Shown here in pieces: positions 45,257 through 53,303 of a stretch of 64,000 nt of DNA. Made by a program: the position numbers and the translations under genes. A model generated the notes under the pieces. The model ran no database searches, was not told where the DNA came from, and worked only from the letters and a program-made list of their open reading frames with translations. Source of the DNA: Fusibacter_A sp965140735 (GTDB taxonomy: Bacteria; Bacillota; Clostridia; Peptostreptococcales; Acidaminobacteraceae); assembly GCA_965140735.1 (NCBI GenBank), contig OZ223306.1:992001-1056000 (forward strand). The letters run 5' to 3'. The number at the start of each line of letters is the position of its first letter. The first letter of the stretch is position 1.

Positions 45257-46642
45257 TTAAAAGTTGGGATCATCTACTATTTTTTTATGCGCTTTTACCA
45301 TTGCCGGTATCATTTGATTTCCATAAACTTCTGACCTTATTTTAGGTATAAGCATTAAAATGCTCATCATGCGATTAATTAATCTTGATTTTAGGTTCTT
45401 TTGGGGAAAATTGAATAGATTCATCGCTTTATAAGCTTTGTAATCTGCTATAAATGGAAATCTTAAATGCCCCCATATTTCGTCTCTAAACAACTTATGG
45501 GCACTTACTGATAAGAAGGTCTCATTTACCTTTATCTTTTCTTCAGAAGCACTTAAAAGATTCTGCAATAACGCTATAATCTGCTGATCTATTGCCTCCG
45601 AAGTCACATATTCATTCGTGACATAGCCTGAATTATGGCACTTTTGCCACTGAAAATAAGCATCTAATGTTTGCTTTATATTAGGAATAGCTCTAAGAGG
45701 TCCTGAAATAATAACACCCACATGTTTATTCATAAGAGTCGGTGTGTGTGTATTAAAAAAAGCACGATCTAAGTACTGCTTCCACTTAGAAGATAAATAC
45801 CGATCTTTAATAGCCCCAGCGAATAATATAATATCTGCACCTTTGATCTTTTCATCATAAAAGGCCATAAAATCATCTTTGCCTTTATAACGACATTCAT
45901 AATTATAACCACACTTTATACAGCCAATGCAACCCCCTTTTATATCTAGATCCTCTAATTTGATAATTTCAAGTGAATTATTTGAGATATGTACACATTG
46001 GTCTACCATTGCTTTTAAAGATTGATCCTCTAAATTGTCCACTACCAGTAGTGCCTTTTTACCCTCAAATGAGACGGTCTTTTCCAGTCTTGAAGGCACA
46101 TAATTTAAACGTGGTTTTTCAAGTGGCGCATAATTAATTTGTGTAACGGTTTGATCTGCAATTGTCTTTAGGAAACGATTACCAAATACTTTTACATCGC
46201 ATCTCCCCTCTTCGGTTGTTAAATCCTGCATGTGAACTGAAAGAAATCCCACATACTTCATCTTTAAGTCGTCACAAATGGCATTCATATAATTAACCGC
46301 ACAATGGTCATAAAAATGAATCGAAGACAAGACTAGACTTGTATATTTCATATGAAAGCAGTTCTCGAAATGCCGTTCAAAAACCAATTCTATAAACCGT
46401 TTTAATTGAGATGTCACTGTGAAAACATAAACGGGAAACGACCAAATAATGGCATCAGCTGACTCAATAGCAGTCAGCACCTTCTGAAAATATTTTCGAT
46501 CTTTTTCTAAATGATGAATTTGCTGAGCGACATTATAAACCTCAAGCTTAGTTTCTGGATGATGTTTGAACATATATCTTGTATTTTGTAATGTTATACT
46601 ATTTTCACCCTTTGGGCTTCCATTAATAACGGCTATTTTCAT
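45257..46642 (-). CDS. Tandem flavodoxin-fold / NAD(P)H-dependent reductase-like protein
   Basis: 461 residues with two flavodoxin-like halves. The first (1-160) has the FMN loop INGSPKGENS and SADAIIWSFPVYVFTVTSQLKRFIE. The second (about 190-370) has GGCIGCIKCG...C and the DDF...KGADIILFAGAI layout of iron-sulfur flavoproteins. The C-terminal 90 residues are helical and not recognised. The two halves could bind two FMN or form an intramolecular dimer. PadR control suggests induction by a toxic compound. Confidence 0.75.
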   Translation of the reverse strand: MKIAVINGSPKGENSITLQNTRYMFKHHPETKLEVYNVAQQIHHLEKDRKYFQKVLTAIESADAIIWSFPVYVFTVTSQLKRFIELVFERHFENCFHMKYTSLVLSSIHFYDHCAVNYMNAICDDLKMKYVGFLSVHMQDLTTEEGRCDVKVFGNRFLKTIADQTVTQINYAPLEKPRLNYVPSRLEKTVSFEGKKALLVVDNLEDQSLKAMVDQCVHISNNSLEIIKLEDLDIKGGCIGCIKCGYNYECRYKGKDDFMAFYDEKIKGADIILFAGAIKDRYLSSKWKQYLDRAFFNTHTPTLMNKHVGVIISGPLRAIPNIKQTLDAYFQWQKCHNSGYVTNEYVTSEAIDQQIIALLQNLLSASEEKIKVNETFLSVSAHKLFRDEIWGHLRFPFIADYKAYKAMNLFNFPQKNLKSRLINRMMSILMLIPKIRSEVYGNQMIPAMVKAHKKIVDDPNF

Positions 46643-46703
46643 TTGAATCCCTCCATATCTGATCCACTTTAGTCTACATCGAGTACATTATATGTATCGC
46701 TTT

Positions 46704-46767
46704 GATATATCGACTCGATATATCTGTTCGATATACCTATAATACTCTAGAGTTTATCCCTTGTCAA
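46704..46767 (-). promoter_or_regulatory. Promoter and probable PadR operator
   Basis: Minus-strand TTGACA (46762-46767), 17-nt spacer, TATTAT (46739-46744). Directly downstream, over the expected start site, is the perfect palindrome GATATATCG-ACT-CGATATATC (46704-46724) and a third half-site at 46729-46736. Confidence 0.75.
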
Positions 46768-46784
46768 ACGCTTAATTTTAAATT

Positions 46785-46820
46785 AAAAAAACACATCCAG
46801 AGTTAACCTGAATGTGTTTT
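46785..46820 (-). terminator. Terminator of the 58-residue gene
   Basis: Minus-strand AAACACAT/ATGTGTTT stem extended by CAG/CTG, then T7. Confidence 0.8.
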
Positions 46821-46943
46821 CAATTTAAATATCACAAATACAATAAATCTACTTCTAACAGTAATAATTGGTGGCATAAATCAGCAACGATCACCCCAAA
46901 AGTACTAAAAATTATGACCATTAAAATAAGCAATGATATCACT

Positions 46944-47120
46944 TTATTGAATATTAGCAAACTCCTTATCAGAGAGCCCACCTTTCTCCAAGCCAAGATC
47001 TTTTTCAGCTTGTTCGATCTCTTTTTGAATCAATTTAATTTCTCCATGTGTTGGGATTCTTTCATTTGGATCAACCCCTAATAGTTTATCAACTTGATTT
47101 CTTGATAGCATTTTATTCAT
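46944..47120 (-). CDS. Small charged protein, function unknown
   Basis: 58 residues starting MNKMLSRNQVDKLLGVDPNE; acidic and helical, no cysteines or membrane segment. The start at 47120 has TAGG/GGAAG upstream at suitable distances; a TTG 6 nt earlier is the alternative. It has its own promoter and terminator, which supports a real gene. I do not recognise a family. Confidence 0.6.
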   Translation of the reverse strand: MNKMLSRNQVDKLLGVDPNERIPTHGEIKLIQKEIEQAEKDLGLEKGGLSDKEFANIQ

Positions 47121-47160
47121 ACTCAAACCTACTTCCTATTTTATGTATATTTGTAAGTTA

Positions 47161-47189
47161 AGTGTATCTAGACTAATAAACATTGTCAA
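47161..47189 (-). promoter_or_regulatory. Promoter of the 58-residue gene
   Basis: Minus-strand TTGACA, 17-nt spacer, TACACT, about 40 nt before the start codon. Confidence 0.7.
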
Positions 47190-47286
47190 TCTTTTTTTAA
47201 TCACAACTACAATCAGCAACGATAGTCTATCATGATCAAAACCTTTATTTTACGCCTCAAAACACATCTTTTCGTTTAAGCATTAT

Positions 47287-47340
47287 AAAAAGTCTTTCAG
47301 ATTCAACAATTGTATAATTGCTGAATCTAAAAGACTTTTC
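47287..47340 (-). terminator. Terminator of uppP
   Basis: Long, nearly perfect stem: AAAAGTCTTT and AGATTCA blocks pair with their complements, followed by T5 on the minus strand. Confidence 0.85.
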
Positions 47341-47384
47341 AAACTGTAGAAATTACAAATTATTAGATTGTAAATTTACCATTC

Positions 47385-48212
47385 TTAGATATGATTCATG
47401 CTAAAATAAGCTATGACAACTACACCTAAAATAATGCGATACCAACCAAATACTTTGAAATCATGTTTTTTGATGTATGTCATTAAAAATTTAATGACAA
47501 AAATAGAAACTATAAATGCGACTAGCATCCCAACACCAAGTGTAAGCATTTCAGCAGTAGTATAATGAGCCCCAAATTTGATCAATTTAATCATACTCAT
47601 CCCAAGCATAGCCGGTACAGCAAGAAAAAAAGTAAATTCTGCTGCTGCTGTTCTGGAGACACCTATGATCAAAGCGCCAATAATGGTAGCGCCTGAACGG
47701 GAAGTTCCTGGCACGATAGATAACACTTGAAAAAGACCAATGAGTAGTGCTGTTTTGTAAGTAATATCATCAAGTGCTTTAATCGCAGGCGTTCTCCCCT
47801 TATTCCAATTCTCCACAAAAATAAAGATAACGCCATAAAGGATCAACATTGAGGCGATCACTATAGGGGTTTCAAAATGAGCACTGACATAATCATCAAA
47901 CAAAAACACAGCGATAGCACCTGGAATACAAGCCACCACTACTTTAAACCACATTGTAAATATCTCTTTTTTTATGACGGGTTTGTTCTTAAAATCAAAA
48001 GGAAACATCTTATTCCAAAAGATGACAACCACGGCCATAATCGCCCCCAGCTGGATTACCATGAAAAACATGTCCTTAAAAGCTTCTGACATATTGATCT
48101 TCAAAAACTGATCCACGAGCAACATATGCCCTGTACTACTGATTGGCAGCCATTCTGTAATGCCTTCTACTATTGAGAGTATTACAATTTTTAATAGTTC
48201 AATTAGATTCAT
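47385..48212 (-). CDS. uppP: Undecaprenyl-diphosphatase
   Basis: 275-residue BacA-type membrane enzyme that recycles the undecaprenyl carrier for cell wall synthesis; raised levels confer bacitracin resistance in other species. Motif 1 is EGITEWLPISSTGHM (about 17-31) and motif 2 PGTSRSGATI (about 168-177); about eight helices. AAGGAG precedes the ATG and overlaps a 9-codon upstream frame (48215-48244). Confidence 0.95.
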   Translation of the reverse strand: MNLIELLKIVILSIVEGITEWLPISSTGHMLLVDQFLKINMSEAFKDMFFMVIQLGAIMAVVVIFWNKMFPFDFKNKPVIKKEIFTMWFKVVVACIPGAIAVFLFDDYVSAHFETPIVIASMLILYGVIFIFVENWNKGRTPAIKALDDITYKTALLIGLFQVLSIVPGTSRSGATIIGALIIGVSRTAAAEFTFFLAVPAMLGMSMIKLIKFGAHYTTAEMLTLGVGMLVAFIVSIFVIKFLMTYIKKHDFKVFGWYRIILGVVVIAYFSMNHI

Positions 48213-48214
48213 TC

Positions 48215-48244
48215 TTAAACTCCTTTATTTAGTACATTCAACAT
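48215..48244 (-). CDS. Possible leader peptide of uppP
   Basis: Nine-residue frame MLNVLNKGV with AGAGGA just upstream; its stop TAA lies 2 nt before the uppP ATG and its last codons form the uppP ribosome binding site. This geometry would couple uppP translation to the leader. Short frames arise by chance, so support is limited. Confidence 0.3.
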   Translation of the reverse strand: MLNVLNKGV

Positions 48245-48334
48245 GTTTCCTCTCATGCAGACACAGCCACATGCCTTTTAAAGTATAATACTTTTCACTT
48301 AATGAATCTACTGTTTTAAGTGACATTTTCTACT

Positions 48335-48528
48335 TTACACCTTACACTTTTGTAAGGAATAAAAAAACTGACCTGCCACAACGTTCACACCTGTTCCTAA
48401 AATATTTTCAATAACAACATCCCCATCTTTACAGGTGCTTCCACTTCGACTTTATTTATGACAGTCGTACATTGGAAAATCATTTCTTTTTAGAATAGGT
48501 GCTTCTGTTCTCGTAATAGGTTTGATTT
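48335..48528 (-). pseudogene. Remnant of a DUF1667 gene downstream of glpK
   Basis: Minus-strand translation gives, in three successive frames, ITRTEAPILKRNDF, then TVINKVEVEAPVKMG, then DVVIENILGTGVNVVAG followed by a stop. Together these read as the C-terminal part of the DUF1667 family, broken by two frameshifts and lacking its Cys-rich N-terminus. DUF1667 genes commonly follow glpK and glycerol-3-phosphate oxidoreductase genes in Firmicutes, and this copy lies directly after glpK. This accounts for most of the 318-nt gap. Confidence 0.75.
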
Positions 48529-48530
48529 AA

Positions 48531-50033
48531 TTACTCAGCATCTTCCCATCCCTTTGAACGTTCAACCGCTTTTTTCCAACCTTTATAAAGTTTTGCTCTA
48601 TAATCTGGTTCGATTTGATTTTCAAACTGCCTCTCTATAGCCCAGTTGTTTGCAATCTCTTCTTTAGATTTCCAAAAGCCCACTGCAAGCCCTGCTAGGT
48701 AAGCTGCACCTAATGCTGTGGTTTCAGTCACTTTTGGTCTATTTACTGTGACGCCTAGAATATCCGATTGAAACTGCATCAAAAAATTATTCGCAGTTGC
48801 ACCGCCATCTACCTTTAAAGTAGCCAATTCGATGTTAGAATCTTCCTGCATTGCTTCAAGAACATCTCTGGTCTGATAAGCAATTGACTCAAGAGTCGCT
48901 CTGATCACGTGATTTTTATTGGAACCTCTAGTCAATCCAACCAAACTGCCTCTCGCATACATATCCCAGTAAGGTGCGCCAAGACCTGCAAATGCTGGTA
49001 CGAGATAGACCCCATTCGTGTCTGCCACTTTTGAAGCAAAGTACTCTGTATCTGCCGCATCTGAGATCATTCTCATTTCATCTCTTAACCATTGAACAGA
49101 AGCCCCTGCAATAAAGATAGACCCTTCAAGTGCATATTCTACCTTACCATCAATGCCCCAAGCAATTGTGGTCAATAGGCCATTTTCTGAGGGTACCATT
49201 TTTTCACCTGTGTTCATAAGCATAAAGCAACCTGTCCCATATGTGTTTTTAGCCATGCCCGGTTCAAAGCAAGCTTGACCAAAGAGTGCCGCTTGTTGAT
49301 CCCCTGCAATACCTGCAATTGGAATTTCAGCACCACCAAAAGTTTGAACATCAGTGTGCCCGTACACTTCAGAAGATGGTTTAACTGCCGGAAGCATAGA
49401 AACGGGTATATCAAGCACTTCTAGGATTTTAGTATCCCAGCAAAGCTCTTTGATGTTAAAGAGCATTGTTCTTGATGCATTCGAATAATCTGTAACATGC
49501 ACCTTCCCACGTGTTAAATTCCAGATTAACCATGTATCGACGTTACCAAATAGGAGTTCCCCCTTTTCTGCTTTTTCTCTTGCACCTTCTACATTGTCTA
49601 AAATCCATTTAACCTTAGTGCCTGAAAAATAGGCATCCACAACAAGGCCTGTATTTTTACGAATATGGTTTTCATACCCTTTAGCTTTTAGGTCATCGCA
49701 TATATTTGCCGTTCTACGACATTGCCAAACAATTGCATTATAAATTGGTTTTCCAGTGATTTTATCCCAAACCACCGTTGTTTCACGTTGGTTAGTGATT
49801 CCGATAGCAGCTATTTCATGAGGATTTACACCTGCAGTTTCCAGTACTTCTCGAGCTACACCTGATTGTGTCCCCCAAATTTCCATTGCATCGTGTTCTA
49901 CCCAACCTGCTTTTGGATAGATTTGAGTAAATTCCTTTTGAGCAACTTTTAAAATATTTCCACTTTTATCAAAAATAATAGCTCTTGAACTTGTAGTTCC
50001 CTGATCCAATGCTAAGATATACTTTTTTTCCAT
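48531..50033 (-). CDS. glpK: Glycerol kinase
   Basis: 500-residue FGGY kinase making glycerol-3-phosphate. Motifs: LALDQGTTSSRAIIFD (ATP phosphate loop), GVAREVLETAGV, GITNQRETTVVWD, GIAGDQQAALFGQACFEPGMAKNTYGTGCF and DGGATANNFLMQFQSDIL. AGGAGG lies 9 nt before the ATG at 50033. The sequence is intact although its usual partners around it are decayed. Confidence 0.97.
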   Translation of the reverse strand: MEKKYILALDQGTTSSRAIIFDKSGNILKVAQKEFTQIYPKAGWVEHDAMEIWGTQSGVAREVLETAGVNPHEIAAIGITNQRETTVVWDKITGKPIYNAIVWQCRRTANICDDLKAKGYENHIRKNTGLVVDAYFSGTKVKWILDNVEGAREKAEKGELLFGNVDTWLIWNLTRGKVHVTDYSNASRTMLFNIKELCWDTKILEVLDIPVSMLPAVKPSSEVYGHTDVQTFGGAEIPIAGIAGDQQAALFGQACFEPGMAKNTYGTGCFMLMNTGEKMVPSENGLLTTIAWGIDGKVEYALEGSIFIAGASVQWLRDEMRMISDAADTEYFASKVADTNGVYLVPAFAGLGAPYWDMYARGSLVGLTRGSNKNHVIRATLESIAYQTRDVLEAMQEDSNIELATLKVDGGATANNFLMQFQSDILGVTVNRPKVTETTALGAAYLAGLAVGFWKSKEEIANNWAIERQFENQIEPDYRAKLYKGWKKAVERSKGWEDAE

Positions 50034-50076
50034 CTTGGTATGCCTCCTCAAATCCTTAATTGTATCTTATTGTTTT

Positions 50077-50105
50077 ATTTTATTATCTTTTCCGCTCTTT
50101 TACAA
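50077..50105 (-). promoter_or_regulatory. Promoter of glpK
   Basis: Minus-strand TTGTAA, 17-nt spacer, TAAAAT, located between the glpF remnant and glpK. Confidence 0.6.
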
Positions 50106-50148
50106 TAATCTTATGCGGCCTCTCTATCAAATGCGTTGCTAGGTGCAA

Positions 50149-50213
50149 TCAAAATTTTAAGCCTTTAAGCCCTATGTCTCTTGCAGGATTCATAACAAAC
50201 CCCGCTAAAAAAA
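50149..50213 (-). pseudogene. glpF: Remnant of glpF (glycerol facilitator) upstream of glpK
   Basis: A short minus-strand frame reads FLAGFVMNPARDIGLKGLKF then stop. FVMNPARDIG is the second NPA box of GlpF-type aquaglyceroporins (NPARD identifies the glycerol branch). Both sides of the gene are gone; the fragment abuts the terminator of the preceding gene. Confidence 0.7.
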
Positions 50214-50280
50214 GCGTTGATAAACTTTACCAAGTATAGACCTAACAGATATATGCTCTTGGTAAAAAGTATCAACGCTT
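50207..50280 (-). terminator. Terminator of the 292-residue membrane protein gene
   Basis: Near-perfect 23-bp stem with outer arms AAGCGTTGATA and TATCAACGCTT, followed by T7 on the minus strand. Its T tract touches the glpF remnant. Confidence 0.9.
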
Positions 50281-50306
50281 CTATTTGTATTAATAACGAT
50301 TCAATT

Positions 50307-51185
50307 TTATTTGCTGTTTTGTGATAATTGCCTTACTGCTTCTTTACTCAATTTGATTTTAACATCCTTATCAGTATCTGAATCATATTTACCTTTTGAA
50401 TTTAATGCATGATATTCTAAAAGGATAAAGCCATCTGCACATGATTCACAGCGATAGAAAGTACCCTTATAATAAAAAGGCTCTTTATTTTTAGGTTTTT
50501 GTATTGGATTTTCTTTGATGAAAATCTCCAGTTCATCAGCAGCTTCGCTTTCAGAAAGTGCCTTAAGTTTATTTTCTTTTTCTGGAATATTTTCTAAAAT
50601 GGAAAAGATTTCATCCTTCTTCATGTATTTTTTGCAGGTTTCGCAGTATACGGCATCCGTAAAGGTCATATTATATCCAAAGACACCCCCAATAACATAC
50701 CCAATAAAGTCTATTGCAAAGAATATCCAATTAACTGTTGTGTTGCCGTCTACACTGCCAATTGCTCTCGTCCTTCTGGAAAATGTAATAACTTGTGAAT
50801 CAATTTTATCCACTGTGAAGTTTATAAAATTAACGGGTTCATCGTCTTCAAACACAAAATTACCCACTTGTTCACCCTGAAACTTATAGTTTATATTCAT
50901 ATCATCATCTAGATATGTAACTTGGTAATAAGCAAACTGAATCAGCACAAAAAATACCATTGCCATTAATACGTTGATCAATTGAAGTGATCCTGAACTC
51001 TTAATATTCTTTTTAAAAAGACCTCTACTCAGACCACCACACATAATTGCACCTGCCACAAGTGAACCCACTGGCACGACAAAAAACAAACTGAACGATG
51101 TTACTTCAAACCCAAACATTATTTTACCAAATAAGATCAAGGCTAAACCAATAATAAAATTAATAATGACGTTCACAAAAATCAT
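50307..51185 (-). CDS. Membrane protein with C-terminal zinc-ribbon-like cysteines
   Basis: 292 residues. Three hydrophobic segments near the N-terminus (about 2-20, 30-52 and 66-86), an extracytoplasmic segment, a fourth helix (about 157-178, FFAIDFIGYVIGGVFGYNM), then a soluble tail with CETC and CESC pairs that could bind zinc. The family is not recognised. The start at 51185 has GAGGAG about 12 nt upstream, a rather long distance; the frame runs to 51269. Confidence 0.65.
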   Translation of the reverse strand: MIFVNVIINFIIGLALILFGKIMFGFEVTSFSLFFVVPVGSLVAGAIMCGGLSRGLFKKNIKSSGSLQLINVLMAMVFFVLIQFAYYQVTYLDDDMNINYKFQGEQVGNFVFEDDEPVNFINFTVDKIDSQVITFSRRTRAIGSVDGNTTVNWIFFAIDFIGYVIGGVFGYNMTFTDAVYCETCKKYMKKDEIFSILENIPEKENKLKALSESEAADELEIFIKENPIQKPKNKEPFYYKGTFYRCESCADGFILLEYHALNSKGKYDSDTDKDVKIKLSKEAVRQLSQNSK

Positions 51186-51324
51186 AACTTTTTTACGCTC
51201 CTCTTTTATTATGAATACAGTATACAAACTGCCACGCCATATTATAATGCTTTCAAACCCTTGCGTCAACCAGTGTATAGCACATTCAGGACTTTAGACG
51301 CACTTAAATTGGTAAAGGAAGTCC

Positions 51325-52824
51325 TCATACCTCTTTTCGTATAATCATTTCATCTTCAAAGACCAGTATTCCATTGCAAATCTTGTCCATGAGATATCGG
51401 TCATGTGTTACCATTAAAATAGTTCCTGTGTATTGAGCAAGTGCATTTTCAAAAGTTTCCTTGCTCTTTAAATCCAAGTGATTAGTAGGTTCGTCCAAGA
51501 TTAAAAGGTCATATTCTCCTAGTAGCAGTTTTAATAGTTTGAGCTTGGTTTGCTCACCGAGGCTACACGATGTCACTTTATGATTCATATCTAGAGACTG
51601 GAACCCCAATTGGTACAGTTTGTTCGATAAATCAATGAGAGAGCGTTTATCATATAGATCAAAATATGACTTAATCGTCATTTCAGGAGATACATCAATG
51701 GCATATTGATCCATGTATCCTACCTTCAAAGTGGGGCTCATCAGAAATTCACCTGAATCTAGTGGCAACTTTCCTAAAATAAGCTGTATAAGTGTGGTTT
51801 TCCCACAGCCATTGTCTCCTAAGACACCTATCCGATCCCCACGCATCATGTAAAAATCACTTTCTTTAAAAAGTACTTTTTCGCCAAAACGCTTCGAAAT
51901 CGCCTTTGCTTCAATAATATTTTTCCCTCTTACACCTGCTTCTTTAAAGTGCATGACAATTTCTCTCTCAGCTCTGGGTTTATCAACACCTTCAACTTCT
52001 ATTTTTTCAAGCTTCTTTATCCTAGATTTAATCTGCTTGTCTTTTTTCTTCGCCTTCATCCGAAAGTATTCTTTTTTGCCTTTTTTGCTACCCAGGCCTC
52101 CCTTTTGCTTCTTGGTGGAGTCTCTATGTGCCTTGTCAGACCAAGTTTTCAGTCGTCTGATATCCTCTTTAATTTGCTTTTTATGTGCTTCTTGAATCTC
52201 ATAAGCATTTCGCTGAGCTTTAATATGCTCTGATTTTAAACTGACATATTGAGAATAATTCCCCTCATATGAAGTTGAAACGCCATTCTCAATTTCTATA
52301 ATTTTAGTACATACTTGATCAAGAAAATAACGATCATGTGAAATCATGATCACGGTTCCTGGAAAATAGCTCACTTCATTCACAAGCCAGTCTATACCAC
52401 TGTAATCCAAATGATTGGTGGGCTCATCCAATATTAGTACCGTTGGTTCTGTGGCCCATATTTTAGCAAGTGCCACTTTTGTACGTTCACCACCGCTCAT
52501 GTCTTCATCCGATACTAGATCAACGTTTAGTTTACTTTCAAGTTCAAAATATGCGCTATTGAGTTCGGGCGAATCTATATTTAAAAACTCGTATTCACTA
52601 GATTGAGTTAATAAACCCACAGTGTTCCCTCTATCATGCCATTTGACCGTGCCAGAATCCGGTTTTAGTTTTCCCGCTATTAATTGAATCAAGGTCGTCT
52701 TGCCAGCACCATTTTCACCAACAATCCCCACTCTTTCACCATAGGTTACTTCCAAATTAACCGCTTCAAGAACAGATTCATAGCCGTATGCCTTATTTAA
52801 ATTTTTACATGTTAATATTGTCAT
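51325..52824 (-). CDS. ABC-F ATPase, antibiotic-resistance (ribosomal protection) type
   Basis: 499 residues without membrane segments: two ABC cassettes (Walker A GENGAGKTT and GDNGCGKTT; signatures MSGGERTK and divergent SLGEQTK; Walker B ILDEPTNHLD twice) joined by a long, very basic linker (about 215-280: KTWSDKAHRDSTKKQKGG). The length and composition of the linker match the Vga/Vml/CplR group that displaces lincosamides, streptogramins A or pleuromutilins from the ribosome, more than housekeeping Uup/EttA. The attenuator leader upstream supports a drug-inducible role. AAGGAG precedes the ATG. Confidence 0.85.
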   Translation of the reverse strand: MTILTCKNLNKAYGYESVLEAVNLEVTYGERVGIVGENGAGKTTLIQLIAGKLKPDSGTVKWHDRGNTVGLLTQSSEYEFLNIDSPELNSAYFELESKLNVDLVSDEDMSGGERTKVALAKIWATEPTVLILDEPTNHLDYSGIDWLVNEVSYFPGTVIMISHDRYFLDQVCTKIIEIENGVSTSYEGNYSQYVSLKSEHIKAQRNAYEIQEAHKKQIKEDIRRLKTWSDKAHRDSTKKQKGGLGSKKGKKEYFRMKAKKKDKQIKSRIKKLEKIEVEGVDKPRAEREIVMHFKEAGVRGKNIIEAKAISKRFGEKVLFKESDFYMMRGDRIGVLGDNGCGKTTLIQLILGKLPLDSGEFLMSPTLKVGYMDQYAIDVSPEMTIKSYFDLYDKRSLIDLSNKLYQLGFQSLDMNHKVTSCSLGEQTKLKLLKLLLGEYDLLILDEPTNHLDLKSKETFENALAQYTGTILMVTHDRYLMDKICNGILVFEDEMIIRKEV

Positions 52825-52910
52825 ATAATCACTCCTTATGTCGTACGTGCTCTAATCGTTTAGAACGATCTGAATACGTCTGTACCATGTTTGGTATAGG
52901 TTAAAGATAA

Positions 52911-52951
52911 ATAAAAAGGCTGTGCATTGAACAAACTCAATGAACAGCCTT
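52911..52951 (-). terminator. Attenuator hairpin in the ABC-F leader
   Basis: Minus-strand stem AAGGCTGTTCATTGA with TTCAATGCACAGCCTT, then TTTTTATTT, located about 90 nt before the ABC-F start rather than after a gene. The 3' end of the leader ORF runs into its 5' arm. Confidence 0.8.
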
Positions 52952-53029
52952 ATCTACATAAGTAAGCGAACGCCACAAGAGAACAACACAAAAGCGTCGT
53001 CCTTTTACATAAGATTTATAAGCAGTCAT
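52937..53029 (-). CDS. Leader peptide of the ABC-F gene
   Basis: 30-residue frame starting MTAYKSYVKGRR and ending TYVDKAVH; its stop codon lies inside the attenuator stem. The geometry fits ribosome-mediated attenuation: a drug-stalled ribosome on the peptide would cover or free the 5' arm and permit readthrough. The ribosome binding site is weak (GAGAA). An overlapping 11-codon GTG frame (MLFSCGVRLLM) with AGGA upstream is an alternative. Confidence 0.6.
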   Translation of the reverse strand: MTAYKSYVKGRRFCVVLLWRSLTYVDKAVH

Positions 53030-53135
53030 GAATGTTCTCAGCACAAAAAAATCTAATTAAAAGAATAAATATTATTCTTCCGTCATAGGTAAAATACTAT
53101 TCCTATATTGACATTAGATGATCATTACTAAGAAC

Positions 53136-53144
53136 TTACTTCAT
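53136..53144 (-). other. Minimal ORF (Met-Lys-stop) behind a strong ribosome binding site
   Basis: AGGAG, 6-nt spacer, ATG AAG TAA on the minus strand, about 35 nt after the predicted transcription start of the ABC-F leader. It is the best ribosome binding site in the leader, yet it drives only two codons. Confidence 0.45.
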
Positions 53145-53184
53145 TGAACTCTCCTAACTTAAATCTTTGAAAGTGACTCTCTAA

Positions 53185-53213
53185 ATTATAGAAGAGAAAT
53201 TAAACCCAGTCAA
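53185..53213 (-). promoter_or_regulatory. Promoter of the ABC-F leader transcript
   Basis: Minus-strand TTGACT, 17-nt spacer, TATAAT. It gives a leader of about 350 nt, which accounts for the 479-nt gap between the ABC-F gene and the YcaQ-like gene. Confidence 0.85.
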
Positions 53214-53303
53214 TACCAATTCTAAAAAAATCTAATTTTAATCCACTTGTAACATTTGACGACAGAACATCTGTTTGGTAAAATTTAAACAGTGAGGTGA
53301 CTT

